A stretch of DNA of 35,647 nt from Azonexaceae bacterium. GTDB taxonomy: Bacteria > Pseudomonadota > Gammaproteobacteria > Burkholderiales > Rhodocyclaceae. The notes beneath the pieces are model-generated. The model ran no database searches and was not told where the DNA came from. It saw only the letters and a list, made by a program, of their open reading frames with translations. The DNA lies in assembly GCA_009469675.1 (NCBI GenBank), contig SSSZ01000053.1:1-35647 (forward strand), written 5' to 3'. Positions 27,426 to 35,647 of this stretch are shown here, piece by piece; the first letter of the stretch is position 1, and each line of letters starts with the position of its first letter. Both the position numbers and the translations under genes were made by a program.

Positions 27426-28589
27426 ATGCAATACCCGAGCCTCAATTTCGCCCACGGCGAAACCATCGACATGCTGCGCGACGCCGTCCGCGATTTCGCC
27501 CAGAACGAAATCGCCCCCCGCGCCGCCGAGGTCGACCGCGTCAACGAGTTCCCCGCCGATCTGTGGAAGAAATTCGGCGACATGGGGCTGCTCGGCATGA
27601 CCGCGCCCGAGGAATATGGCGGCACCAACATGGGTTATCTCGCCCACATTGTCGCTATGGAGGAAATCTCCCGCGCTTCGGCCTCGGTCGGCCTTTCCTA
27701 CGGCGCCCATTCCAACCTCTGCGTCAACCAGATCAAGCGCAACGGCACCGAGGCCCAGAAACAGAAGTACCTGCCCAAGCTGATTTCCGGCGACCACGTC
27801 GGCGCCCTGGCGATGTCCGAACCCAACGCCGGTTCCGACGTCGTCTCGATGAAGCTGAAAGCGGAAAAGAAGGGCGACCGCTACGTTCTCAACGGCTCCA
27901 AGATGTGGATCACCAACGGCGGCGACGCCGACACCCTGGTGGTCTACGCCAAGACCGACATCAACGCCGGTCCCAAGGGCATCACCGCCTTCATCATCGA
28001 AAAGGGCATGAAGGGCTTTTCCCACGGCACCCACCTCGACAAGCTGGGCATGCGCGGCTCCAACACCTACCCGCTCTTCTTCGACGACGTCGAAGTGCCC
28101 GAGGAGAACGTCCTGGGGGCGGTGAACGGCGGCGTACGCGTCCTCATGAGCGGTCTCGACTACGAACGGGCCGTGCTGGCCGGCGGCCCCCTGGGCATCA
28201 TGGCCGCCTGCATGGATGCCGTCGTGCCCTACCTGCACGAAAGAAAGCAGTTCGGCCAGGCGATCGGCGAATTCCAGCTCATGCAGGGCAAGCTGGCCGA
28301 CATGTACGTCGTCATGAATACCGCCAAGGCCTACGTCTACGCCGTCGGCGCCGCCTGCGACCGGGGCGAGACGACGCGCAAGGACGCCGCCGGCGCCATT
28401 CTCTATTCCGCCGAGAAGGCGACCTGGATGGCCGGCGAAGCGATCCAGACCCTGGGCGGCAACGGTTACATCAACGAGTACCCGGTGGGCCGCCTGTGGC
28501 GCGATGCCAAGCTCTACGAAATCGGGGCCGGCACCTCGGAAATCCGCCGCATGCTGATCGGCCGCGAGCTTTTTGCCGAGACCCTCTAA
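27426..28589 (+). CDS. liuA: Isovaleryl-CoA dehydrogenase
   Basis: This FAD enzyme oxidises isovaleryl-CoA to 3-methylcrotonyl-CoA in leucine catabolism. The 387-residue protein is of the acyl-CoA dehydrogenase family with the catalytic Glu in helix G ([11 protein letters not shown], Glu247), the position distinctive for isovaleryl-CoA dehydrogenase. M-S-E-P-N-A-G-S-D and W-I-T-N-G-G motifs are present. A strong terminator follows at 28624. Confidence 0.92.
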   Translation: MQYPSLNFAHGETIDMLRDAVRDFAQNEIAPRAAEVDRVNEFPADLWKKFGDMGLLGMTAPEEYGGTNMGYLAHIVAMEEISRASASVGLSYGAHSNLCVNQIKRNGTEAQKQKYLPKLISGDHVGALAMSEPNAGSDVVSMKLKAEKKGDRYVLNGSKMWITNGGDADTLVVYAKTDINAGPKGITAFIIEKGMKGFSHGTHLDKLGMRGSNTYPLFFDDVEVPEENVLGAVNGGVRVLMSGLDYERAVLAGGPLGIMAACMDAVVPYLHERKQFGQAIGEFQLMQGKLADMYVVMNTAKAYVYAVGAACDRGETTRKDAAGAILYSAEKATWMAGEAIQTLGGNGYINEYPVGRLWRDAKLYEIGAGTSEIRRMLIGRELFAETL

Positions 28590-28623
28590 GGTGCCGGGCC
28601 GCGTTCTCTTGACAGATCGGGGG

Positions 28624-28656
28624 ACCGGAGCCGTAGCGGCTCCGGTTTCTGATTTT
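28624..28656 (+). terminator. Intrinsic terminator after liuA
   Basis: ACCGGAGCCG and CGGCTCCGGT form a perfect 10-bp stem with a TAG loop (28624-28646), followed by TTCTGATTTTT. It ends the thioesterase-liuA transcript before the GNAT-carbonic anhydrase gene. Confidence 0.82.
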
Positions 28657-28752
28657 TCCTTGTCGAGCTTCCGGTTTTTCCTTGCCGAAAAGGGTGGTTT
28701 TCGCCGTATGCTTAGCAGTCGCGAATCGTTCGCGTTAGCCCTCTGACCCGCC

Positions 28753-28790
28753 CCTGTCGGTGCCGCCGCCCCGGGGGCCCCGACAGGAGA
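28753..28790 (+). promoter_or_regulatory. Hairpin covering the ribosome-binding site of the GNAT-carbonic anhydrase gene
   Basis: CCTGTCGG (28753-28760) pairs with CCGACAGG (28780-28787). The right arm contains part of the AGGAGA ribosome-binding site (28785-28790), eight bases before the ATG. Translation could depend on melting or factor binding. A weak promoter, TTGCCG (28682-28687) and TATGCT (28707-28712) with a 19-bp spacer, lies upstream. Confidence 0.5.
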
Positions 28791-28798
28791 AAAACAAC

Positions 28799-29947
28799 AT
28801 GCCCGTTACCCTTCAGACCCTCACCGCCGAAGACACTGCCGCCCTTGACCACGTCCGCCAGTTTTTCCGCAACTACGCGGCTTGGCTCGGGGTGGACCTG
28901 GGATTCCAGAATTTCGACCAGGAGATGGCCTCGCTGCCCGGCGCCTACGCGACGCCCTACGGCCGCCTGTTTTTTGCCGAGGTGGATGGCCGCCCGGCCG
29001 GCTGCGTCGGCATCCGCCCCTATTCCGACGACAGCTGCGAAATGAAGCGCCTCTACGTCGCCCCGGAAGAGCGGGGCCACGGCGTCGGCGTAGCGCTGAC
29101 CCTGGCCGCCATCAAGGCGGCCAAGGAAATCGGCTACAAGCGCATGCTGGTCGATACGCTGCCCGCCATGCGGATCGCCGTCCGCCTCTACCGCGAACTC
29201 GGGTTCGAAGAAACCCCGGCCTACTACAAGACCCCCCTCGAAGGCACGATGTTCCTTGCCCTCGACCTGGCCAACTGGACGGAAGAGGATACCCGCAACG
29301 AAAACCTCTCCCATCTCTTCGATTTCAACCGGGCCTGGTCGAAGCAGATGCAGGAGATCGACCCCCAATACTTCGACAAGCTGTCGCGGCTGCAAACCCC
29401 CGAATTTCTCTGGATCGGCTGCTCCGATTCCCGCGTGCCGGCCAACCAGATCGTCGGCCTGATGCCCGGCGAGGTCTTCGTCCACCGCAACATCGCCAAC
29501 GTCGTCGTCCATTCCGACCTGAATTGCCTTTCGGTCATCCAGTTTGCCGTCGAGGTGCTCAAGGTCCGGCACATCATGGTGGTCGGCCACTACGGCTGCG
29601 GCGGCGTCGGCGCCGCCCTGCGCAAGGACCGGGTGGGACTCGTGGACATCTGGCTGCGCCATATCCAGGACGTGCACCAGAAGCACCTGGCCGCCGTCGA
29701 TACGCTGCCCGCCGAACGCCGCCACGACCGCCTGTGTGAACTCAACGTCCTCGAACAGGTGACCAACGTCTGCCAGACCTACATCGTCCAGGACGCCTGG
29801 AAGCGGGGCCAGCCCCTCACCGTCCACGGCTGGATCTACGGCCTCAAGGACGGCCTGGTGCACGACCTGGGTATCACGGTGCACCGCAGCGAGGATCTGC
29901 TTTCGCGCTACCTGACGGCCCTTGAAGGCCTCAATCGGTCAACCTAA
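28799..29947 (+). CDS. GNAT acetyltransferase-beta-carbonic anhydrase fusion
   Basis: A 382-residue two-domain protein. Residues 1-155 form a GNAT domain with the acetyl-CoA loop R92-G-H-G-V-G97 after L-Y-V-A-P-E-E and a D-T-L-P-A-M strand. A linker leads to a complete beta-carbonic anhydrase (about 170-382) with zinc ligands Cys208, His264 and Cys267, plus Asp210-Arg212 in C-S-D-S-R, and close similarity to E. coli Can (H-Y-G-C-G-G, A-W-K-R-G-Q, H-G-W-x-Y-G). The enzyme should interconvert CO2 and bicarbonate; the acetyl acceptor is unknown. No stop or frameshift separates the domains. It lies among acyl-CoA genes, including a bicarbonate-using carboxylase subunit. Confidence 0.9.
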   Translation: MPVTLQTLTAEDTAALDHVRQFFRNYAAWLGVDLGFQNFDQEMASLPGAYATPYGRLFFAEVDGRPAGCVGIRPYSDDSCEMKRLYVAPEERGHGVGVALTLAAIKAAKEIGYKRMLVDTLPAMRIAVRLYRELGFEETPAYYKTPLEGTMFLALDLANWTEEDTRNENLSHLFDFNRAWSKQMQEIDPQYFDKLSRLQTPEFLWIGCSDSRVPANQIVGLMPGEVFVHRNIANVVVHSDLNCLSVIQFAVEVLKVRHIMVVGHYGCGGVGAALRKDRVGLVDIWLRHIQDVHQKHLAAVDTLPAERRHDRLCELNVLEQVTNVCQTYIVQDAWKRGQPLTVHGWIYGLKDGLVHDLGITVHRSEDLLSRYLTALEGLNRST

Positions 29948-29978
29948 TTACAACAAACCTGTCACAAGGAGAATCAGC

Positions 29979-31169
29979 ATGAACGATCCCGTTGTTATCG
30001 TCTCCGCCGCCCGTACCCCGATGGGCGGCTTCCAGGGCTGCTTTGGCGGCCTGGCCGTGCCCCAGCTCGGCGCAGTCGCCATCAGGGCGGCCGTCGAGCG
30101 GGCGGGCATCGACGCCAACCTGGTCGACGAAGTCCTCATGGGTTGCGTCCTGCCCGCCGGCGCCGGCCAGGCGCCGGTCCGCCAGGCCGCACTCCTGGCC
30201 GGCCTGCCGCTTTCCGCCGGCTGCACCATGGTGAGCAAGGTCTGCGGTTCGGGCATGAAGGCCACCATGGTCGGCCACGACAGCCTGCTGGCCGCATCCA
30301 ACGCCGTCGTCGTGGTGGGCGGCATGGAATCCATGAGCAACGCCCCCTACCTTCTGCCCAAGGCCCGGGGCGGCTACCGCCTCGGCCACGGCCAGATCCT
30401 CGACCACATGTTCCTCGACGGCCTGGAGGATTCCTACAGCAAGGAAAACCGCGGCCGCCTGATGGGCACCTTCGCCGAAGATTGCGCCGGCAACTACGGC
30501 TTCTCCCGCGAGGCCCAGGACGACTTCGCCATCCGCTCCCTGGCCCGCGCCAAGGCCGCCAACAGCGACGGCAGCATGGCCTGGGAGATCGCCCCGGTGA
30601 CGGTCGCCGGCAAGAAGGGCGACGTGGTGGTGGACAAGGACGAACAGCCCTTCACCGCCAATATCGAAAAAATCCCCACCCTCAAACCGGCCTTCCGGAA
30701 GGACGGCACCGTCACCCCGGCCAATTCCTCGTCGATTTCCGACGGCGCCGCCGCCCTGGTCCTGATGCGCGCCTCCCTGGCCGACAAGCTGGGGCTCTCC
30801 CCCATCGCCCGCATCGTCGGCCACCAGACCCACGCCCACACCCCTGCCCTCTTCCCCACCGCACCCGTGGGCGCCATGCAGAAGCTTCTCGCCAAGACGG
30901 GCTGGACCACCGACCAGGTCGATTTCTTCGAGATCAACGAAGCCTTCGCCGCGGTCACCCTGGCTGCCATGCACGACCTCAAGCTGCCGGCGGAAAAGGT
31001 CAACATCCACGGCGGCGCCTGCGCCCTGGGCCACCCCATCGGGGCTTCGGGCGCCCGCATCGTCGTCACCCTGCTCGGCGCCCTCAAGAAGTACGGCAAG
31101 AAGCGCGGCGTCGCCAGCCTGTGCATCGGCGGCGGCGAAGCCACCGCCCTGGCGGTGGAAATGCTGTAA
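29979..31169 (+). CDS. Acetyl-CoA C-acetyltransferase (thiolase)
   Basis: This enzyme condenses or cleaves acetoacetyl-CoA. The 396-residue protein has Cys89 in K-V-C-G-S-G, His352 in L-G-H-P-I-G-A-S-G and Cys382 in C-I-G-G-G. The start at 29979 has AAGGAGA upstream. In this cluster it could cleave acetoacetyl-CoA made from leucine, or feed PHB synthesis with the nearby PhaC. Confidence 0.93.
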   Translation: MNDPVVIVSAARTPMGGFQGCFGGLAVPQLGAVAIRAAVERAGIDANLVDEVLMGCVLPAGAGQAPVRQAALLAGLPLSAGCTMVSKVCGSGMKATMVGHDSLLAASNAVVVVGGMESMSNAPYLLPKARGGYRLGHGQILDHMFLDGLEDSYSKENRGRLMGTFAEDCAGNYGFSREAQDDFAIRSLARAKAANSDGSMAWEIAPVTVAGKKGDVVVDKDEQPFTANIEKIPTLKPAFRKDGTVTPANSSSISDGAAALVLMRASLADKLGLSPIARIVGHQTHAHTPALFPTAPVGAMQKLLAKTGWTTDQVDFFEINEAFAAVTLAAMHDLKLPAEKVNIHGGACALGHPIGASGARIVVTLLGALKKYGKKRGVASLCIGGGEATALAVEML

Positions 31170-32075
31170 GTGCCCGACCAGGCCAACGCCGTCACCACGC
31201 TCAAGCTGCTCGGCGCCATGTTCATGTGGGGAGGCACCTGGATCGCCGGCCGCATCGTGGCGCAGGAAGTCGCCGCCCCGGTGGCGGCGGCGGCCGTGCG
31301 CTTTCTCCTCGCCGGCCTCGTCCTGGGCGCCGTGGCCCTGGCCGCCGACGGCGAGCTGCCCCGGCCCGCCGGGCGCGAGGAGTGGGCGACGGTGGCGGGC
31401 CTGGCCCTGACCGGCATCTTTTTCTACGGACTGTGCTTCGTGTATGGCCTAAAAACCATCCCGGCCGGCCGCGGCGCCCTGGTCGTCGCCCTCAATCCGG
31501 TGCTGGTCGCGGCCCTGGCCGGCACTTTCGGCAACGAACGCCTGCGCTGGCCCCAGCTGGCCGGCATCGGCCTCGCCCTGGCCGGCTGCCTCGCCGTCCT
31601 CGGCAACGGCGACCCCCTGGCCCTGCTGCGCGGTACGGTGGGTTGGGGCGAACTGCTCATCGTCGGCTGCGTCGTCGGCTGGACGGCCTACACCTTCATC
31701 GGCCGCCGGGCGACGCGCACCCTGTCGCCGCTCGCCGCGACGCTTCACGCCAGCCTCGTCGGCGCCGCGCTGCTGGCGGCGGCCAGCCTGGTCATCGGCG
31801 GGGTCGACCCGGCCTCCTGGTCAGGGCGGGTGTGGGCGAGCATCGCCTTCCTCGCCGTCGGGGGAACGGCCGTGGGCTTCACCTGGTTCGCCGACGGCGT
31901 GCGGCGCCTCGGCGCCGCACGGGCTTCGGTCTTCATCAATCTGGTGCCGGTCTTCGCCGTCCTGCAGGCCGCCGTCCTGCTCGACGAACACCTGGGCCTG
32001 CCCGTCCTGGCCGGCGGCGCCCTGGTCATCGCCGGCGTCTGGCTAACGACAAATCAACAGGAGAGAACAGCATGA
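31170..32075 (+). CDS. EamA-family (DMT) permease
   Basis: A 301-residue inner-membrane protein with about ten helices in two EamA repeats (first repeat near G-G-T-W-I-A-G-R; second near G-W-T-A-Y-T-F-I-G-R-R). The GTG start follows the thiolase TAA directly, and the stop overlaps the next ATG. The substrate is unknown; DMT members export amino acids or metabolites, and an acyl-related role here is only positional inference. Confidence 0.86.
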   Translation: MPDQANAVTTLKLLGAMFMWGGTWIAGRIVAQEVAAPVAAAAVRFLLAGLVLGAVALAADGELPRPAGREEWATVAGLALTGIFFYGLCFVYGLKTIPAGRGALVVALNPVLVAALAGTFGNERLRWPQLAGIGLALAGCLAVLGNGDPLALLRGTVGWGELLIVGCVVGWTAYTFIGRRATRTLSPLAATLHASLVGAALLAAASLVIGGVDPASWSGRVWASIAFLAVGGTAVGFTWFADGVRRLGAARASVFINLVPVFAVLQAAVLLDEHLGLPVLAGGALVIAGVWLTTNQQERTA

Positions 32076-33208
32076 TTCTGACGCAAGAACAAGAAATGAT
32101 CCGCGACTCGATTCGCGCCTACGCCCAGGAGCGGATCGCTCCCTTCGCGGCGGACTGGGACAAGAAACACACCTTCCCGCGGGAAGCCTTGCAGGGCCTC
32201 GCCGAACTCGGCGTACTCGGCATGGTGGTGCCGGAAGAATGGGACGGCGCCGGCCTGGGCTACCTGGAGCTGGGCCTCGCCCTGGAAGAAATCGCCGCCG
32301 GCGACGGGGCGACCTCGACCATCGTCAGCGTACAGAATTCGCTGGCCTGCATGATCCTCCTCAAGTACGGCTCCGACGCCCTGCGCGAGCAGTGGCTCAA
32401 ACCCCTGGCCCGGGGCGAGATGCTGGGCTGCTTCTGCCTCACCGAACCCCACGTCGGCTCCGACGCCGGCGCCATCACCACCCGGGCCGAGCGGGTCGGG
32501 GACGAGTGGGTCTTGAACGGCGTCAAGCAGTTCATCACCACCGGCAAGGAGGGCGACGTCGCCATCGTCTTCGCGGTTACCGACAAGGCCGCCGGCAAGC
32601 GGGGCATTTCCTGCTTCCTGGTGCCGACCCGGACGCCCGGCTATGTCGTCGCCCGCCTGGAAGAAAAACTCGGCCAACACGCCTCGGACACCGCCCAGAT
32701 TCTTTTCGAGAACTGCCGCATCCCCGCTGCCAACCTCCTCGGCCAGGAGGGCGAGGGCTACCGGATCGCCCTCTCCAACCTGGAAGGCGGGCGCATCGGC
32801 ATCGCCTCCCAGTGCCTGGGCATGGCCCGCGCCGCCCTGGAAGCGGCGGTGCGCTACGCCCAGGAGCGCACTTCCTTCGGCAAGCCCCTGGTCGAGCATC
32901 AGGTCATCGCCTTCAAGCTGGCCGACATGGCCACCCAGCTCGACGTCGCCCGCCAGGCCGTGTGGCACGCCGCCGCCCTGCGCGACGCCGGCCGGCCCTG
33001 CCTCAAGGAAGCCTCCCAGGCCAAGCTCTTCGCCTCGGAAATGGCCGAACGGGTGTGTTCGGAAGCCATCCAGATCCACGGCGGCTACGGCGTCACCATG
33101 GATTTCCCGGTGGAGCGCATCTACCGCGACGTGCGGGTCTGCCAGATTTACGAGGGCGCCTCGGAAATCCAGAAACTGGTGATCGCCCGCGCCGTCCTGG
33201 CCGACTGA
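32072..33208 (+). CDS. Acyl-CoA dehydrogenase
   Basis: A 378-residue FAD acyl-CoA dehydrogenase with L-T-E-P-H-V-G-S-D-A-G, F-I-T-T-G-K and the C-terminal I-Y-E-G-A-S-E-I-Q. Its catalytic Glu is Glu361 in the last motif, the short/medium-chain position, unlike the neighbouring isovaleryl enzyme. It is translationally coupled to the EamA gene by ATGA. Substrate is probably a short or branched acyl-CoA. Confidence 0.92.
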   Translation: MILTQEQEMIRDSIRAYAQERIAPFAADWDKKHTFPREALQGLAELGVLGMVVPEEWDGAGLGYLELGLALEEIAAGDGATSTIVSVQNSLACMILLKYGSDALREQWLKPLARGEMLGCFCLTEPHVGSDAGAITTRAERVGDEWVLNGVKQFITTGKEGDVAIVFAVTDKAAGKRGISCFLVPTRTPGYVVARLEEKLGQHASDTAQILFENCRIPAANLLGQEGEGYRIALSNLEGGRIGIASQCLGMARAALEAAVRYAQERTSFGKPLVEHQVIAFKLADMATQLDVARQAVWHAAALRDAGRPCLKEASQAKLFASEMAERVCSEAIQIHGGYGVTMDFPVERIYRDVRVCQIYEGASEIQKLVIARAVLAD

Positions 33209-33216
33209 ACCCGGCG

Positions 33217-33252
33217 CCGGGGGCGACCCATCCCATAACAATCCGCCCCCGG
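33217..33252 (+). other. Long-loop stem in the ACAD-HCCA spacer
   Basis: CCGGGGGCG (33217-33225) and CGCCCCCGG (33244-33252) are perfect inverted copies around an 18-nt loop. No T-run follows. It may stabilise or attenuate the message between two genes of the operon, or be chance in GC-rich sequence. Confidence 0.35.
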
Positions 33253-33275
33253 CCGTTGCCACAAGGAGACAACCA

Positions 33276-33881
33276 ATGTCCGAGCCGATCGAGTTCTATT
33301 TCGATTTTTCCAGCCCCTACGGCTACCTCATGGGGGAAAAAATCGACGCCCTGGCCGAGCGCTTCCAGCGCCGGGTCAAGTGGCGGCCCATCCTGCTCGG
33401 CGTCATCTTTCCCGCCGTCGGCGGCCGGCCGCCGGTCGAAGGCGGCGGCCCCAAACCCCGCTACACCGTCCGGGACTTCACCCGCTCGGCCCGCTTCCTG
33501 GGGGTGCCCTACAACCCGCCGAGCCGCTTCCCGCTGCCCACCCAGAACGCGGCCCGCGCCTATTACTGGCTGCACGACCAGGATTGCGCCCTGGCCCGGC
33601 GCTACGTTCACGCCGTCTTCCGCGCCTTCTTCGTCGACGATCGGGACATTTCGGCCCCCGAGACCGTCCTCGCCATCGCCGCCGACCTCGGTGTGGACCG
33701 CGCCACCCTGGCGGCTGCCCTGGCGACGCCGGAACTCAAGGCCCGCCTCAAGGCCGAAAACGACGCCGCGCTGGCCCGGGGCGTCTTCGGCTCGCCCTAC
33801 GTCGTGGTCGACGGCGAGCCGTTCTTCGGCGCCGACCGCCTGCCGCAAATCGAAAAATGGCTGGCCGAGGGCGGTTTCTGA
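33276..33881 (+). CDS. 2-hydroxychromene-2-carboxylate isomerase-like (DsbA/kappa GST fold) protein
   Basis: A 201-residue thioredoxin-fold protein of the HCCA isomerase/kappa-GST family. It starts I-E-F-Y-F-D-F-S-S-P-Y-G-Y-L with the family's Ser12 in place of the DsbA CxxC, and ends with G-V-F-G-S-P-Y-V-V-V-D-G-E-P-F-F-G-A-D-R. The isomerase acts in naphthalene degradation, but close homologues sit in many fatty acid and leucine clusters with unknown substrate. A GGAGA precedes the ATG. Confidence 0.85.
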   Translation: MSEPIEFYFDFSSPYGYLMGEKIDALAERFQRRVKWRPILLGVIFPAVGGRPPVEGGGPKPRYTVRDFTRSARFLGVPYNPPSRFPLPTQNAARAYYWLHDQDCALARRYVHAVFRAFFVDDRDISAPETVLAIAADLGVDRATLAAALATPELKARLKAENDAALARGVFGSPYVVVDGEPFFGADRLPQIEKWLAEGGF

Positions 33882-33927
33882 CCACCCGCCCCCCTGACCG
33901 GAACAAGAATTTCAAGGAGAAGACATC

Positions 33928-34332
33928 ATGCCCATCACCAAAGGCTACAAACAGCTGATCGCCGAAGCCCGCGCCAGGATTCGCACCCTTTCCCTGGACG
34001 AGGCCAAAGCCAAGTTCGGCGATCCCGACGTGGTTTTCGTCGATATCCGCGACGTCCGCGAACTCGAGCGCGAAGGCATGATCCCCGGCGCCTTCCATGC
34101 CACCCGCGGCATGCTCGAATTCTGGGTCGACCCGGAAAGCCCTTACTACAAGGACATCTTCGGCTCAGGCAAGGAGTTCGTCCTCTATTGCCAGTCGGCC
34201 TGGCGCTCCAGCCTCGCCGCCGCCACCCTGCACGACATGGGCCTGACCGCCGTCAGCCACATCGAAGGCGGTTTCCGGGCCTGGAAGGAAGCCGGCCTGC
34301 CGGTCGGCGAACGCCCCCAATCCAAGCACTGA
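33928..34332 (+). CDS. Rhodanese-domain protein
   Basis: A 134-residue single-domain rhodanese. The active loop is C88-Q-S-A-W-R-S, with Y-C before and R-S-S-L after, and V-F-V-D-I-R-D at the N-terminal strand. It would carry a persulfide on Cys88. An AAGGAG precedes the ATG. Its sulfur acceptor is unknown, and its place inside a catabolic run is unexplained. Confidence 0.87.
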   Translation: MPITKGYKQLIAEARARIRTLSLDEAKAKFGDPDVVFVDIRDVRELEREGMIPGAFHATRGMLEFWVDPESPYYKDIFGSGKEFVLYCQSAWRSSLAAATLHDMGLTAVSHIEGGFRAWKEAGLPVGERPQSKH

Positions 34333-34339
34333 GAACGCG

Positions 34340-35647
34340 ATGAGCCAATTCAAATCCCAACTCAATCCCCGCGGCGCCGATTTCCAGGCCAACGCTGAAA
34401 CGATGCGCGGCCTGGTGGCCGATCTCCGGGAAAAGGTCGACCGGATCGCCCAGGGCGGCCCCGAAGCCGCCCGCCAGAAACACCTGGCCCGGGGCAAGCT
34501 GCTGCCCCGCGAGCGGGTCAGCGGCCTCCTCGACCCCGGCACGCCCTTTCTCGAAATGGGCCAGTTCGCCGCCTACGGCATGTACGGCGGCGACGTCCCG
34601 GCCGCCTCGATGATCGCTGGCATCGGCCGGGTATCTGGGGTGGAGTGCATGGTGGTGGCCAACGACCCGACGGTGAAGGGCGGCACCTATTACCCGCTGA
34701 CCGTCAAGAAGCACCTGCGGGCCCAGGAAATCGCCCTGGAAAACCGCCTGCCCTGCGTCTACCTGGTCGATTCCGGCGGCGCCTTCCTGCCCATGCAGGA
34801 CGAGGTCTTCCCCGACAAGGAGCACTTCGGCCGCATCTTCTTCAACCAGGCCAACCTCTCGGCCCGGGGCATCCCCCAGATCGCCGCCGTCATGGGTTCG
34901 TGCACCGCCGGCGGCGCCTACGTGCCGGCCATGTGCGACGAGTCGATCATCGTCAAGAACCAGGGCACCATCTTTCTCGGCGGCCCGCCCCTGGTCAAGG
35001 CGGCGACCGGCGAGGTCGTCTCGGCCGAAGACCTGGGGGGCGCCGACGTGCACACCCGCATCTCCGGCGTCGCCGACCACCTGGCGGAAAACGACGCCCA
35101 CGCCCTGGCCATCGCCCGCCGCATCGTCCGCGACCTCAACTGGCAGAAAGCCCCGCCGGTGAGCCTCGCTCCGCCGGTCGAACCGCTCTACGCCGCCGAA
35201 GAACTCTACGGCGTCATTCCGAGCGACAGCAAGAAGCCCTTCGATGTGCGGGAAATCATCGCCCGCCTGGTGGATGGCTCCGACTTCGACGAATTCAAGG
35301 CCCGCTACGGCAGCACCCTGGTCTGCGGCTTCGCCCGCATCTACGGCTACCCGGTGGGCATTGTCGCCAACAACGGCATCCTGTTCAGCGAATCGGCCCA
35401 GAAGGGCGCCCACTTCATCGAACTGTGCGCCCAGCGCGGCATTCCCCTGATCTTCCTGCAGAACATCACGGGCTTCATGGTCGGGCGCAAATACGAAAAC
35501 GGCGGCATCGCCAAGGACGGCGCCAAAATGGTGACAGCCGTCGCCACCGCTGCCGTGCCCAAGTTCACCGTGGTCATCGGCGGCAGCTTCGGAGCCGGCA
35601 ACTACGGCATGTGCGGCCGCGCCTATTCGCCCCGCTTCCTGTGGATG
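34340..35647 (+). CDS. liuB: Methylcrotonyl-CoA carboxylase, carboxyltransferase subunit (3' end outside window)
   Basis: The frame is open from ATG 34340 to the last base, giving 436 residues of an expected 535 or so. It matches the biotin-dependent carboxyltransferase family: [37 protein letters not shown] and the [12 protein letters not shown] segment of methylcrotonyl-CoA carboxylases. With the biotin-carboxylase subunit it uses bicarbonate and ATP to carboxylate 3-methylcrotonyl-CoA, the product of the liuA enzyme. It starts 7 nt after the rhodanese stop. The alternatives, propionyl- or acetyl-CoA carboxylase, are less likely on motif and context. Confidence 0.9.
   Translation, partial: MSQFKSQLNPRGADFQANAETMRGLVADLREKVDRIAQGGPEAARQKHLARGKLLPRERVSGLLDPGTPFLEMGQFAAYGMYGGDVPAASMIAGIGRVSGVECMVVANDPTVKGGTYYPLTVKKHLRAQEIALENRLPCVYLVDSGGAFLPMQDEVFPDKEHFGRIFFNQANLSARGIPQIAAVMGSCTAGGAYVPAMCDESIIVKNQGTIFLGGPPLVKAATGEVVSAEDLGGADVHTRISGVADHLAENDAHALAIARRIVRDLNWQKAPPVSLAPPVEPLYAAEELYGVIPSDSKKPFDVREIIARLVDGSDFDEFKARYGSTLVCGFARIYGYPVGIVANNGILFSESAQKGAHFIELCAQRGIPLIFLQNITGFMVGRKYENGGIAKDGAKMVTAVATAAVPKFTVVIGGSFGAGNYGMCGRAYSPRFLWM

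Noticed and set aside
30143-32071. The 5' half of a 1021-codon plus-strand frame over the thiolase and EamA genes
   Set aside because: It is arginine- and proline-rich with no motifs until the acyl-CoA dehydrogenase start at 32072; only the latter part is real.

Overview
The window is about 35.6 kb of GC-rich chromosome, tightly packed with short or overlapping gene junctions. Gene content and order (metX-metW, gatCAB beside mreBCD-mrdA-rodA-rlpA, ubiUVT, class I phaC, and a MerR-controlled leucine/isovalerate catabolic run) point to a betaproteobacterium. Rhodocyclales is the most likely order; this is inference from gene content, not from a marker-gene search.

Layout. (1) 1-1.8 kb: the 3' end of an IS630-type transposase abuts a TonB-dependent receptor gene that has lost its 3' part, followed by a PilZ-STAS protein. 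(2) 1.9-5.1 kb: metX-metW and an AmpG-like transporter, preceded by a promoter, a SAM-II-like riboswitch and an intrinsic terminator with a mutually exclusive antiterminator. A 17-bp inverted-repeat element separates this operon from a convergent yqjD-yqjE-yqjK-like membrane-stress operon (5.2-6.5 kb). (3) 6.6-8.7 kb: xth diverging from pyrE and a periplasmic coiled-coil protein. (4) 8.7-12.6 kb, minus strand: gatC-gatA-lipoprotein-gatB. (5) 12.7-19.5 kb: the cell-elongation operon mreB-mreC-mreD-mrdA-rodA-rlpA. A dispersed intergenic repeat lies between the rodA-coupled ATG and the rlpA lipoprotein signal. (6) 19.5-20.4 kb: a receiver plus HATPase regulator on the minus strand. (7) 20.5-23.1 kb: ubiU-ubiV-ubiT for oxygen-independent ubiquinone synthesis, behind an FNR-like box spaced as in a class II activated promoter. 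(8) 23.1-26.4 kb, minus strand: a MoaD/ThiS-like protein without a GG tail, class I PHA synthase with its terminator, and an MBL-fold hydrolase. (9) 26.5 kb to the right end: a LiuR-like MerR regulator, thioesterase, isovaleryl-CoA dehydrogenase, a GNAT-beta-carbonic anhydrase fusion, thiolase, EamA permease, a second acyl-CoA dehydrogenase, an HCCA isomerase-like protein, a rhodanese, and the start of the methylcrotonyl-CoA carboxylase carboxyltransferase subunit, which runs off the window.

The most notable items are the metX leader switch, the FNR-type promoter on ubiUVT, the GNAT-carbonic anhydrase fusion inside a biotin-carboxylase pathway cluster, the nested LiuR-type palindromes at a probably leaderless promoter, the repeat inside the rlpA 5' region and the IS-truncated receptor. 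I see no tRNA, rRNA or CRISPR array and no complete novel defence or biosynthetic system.
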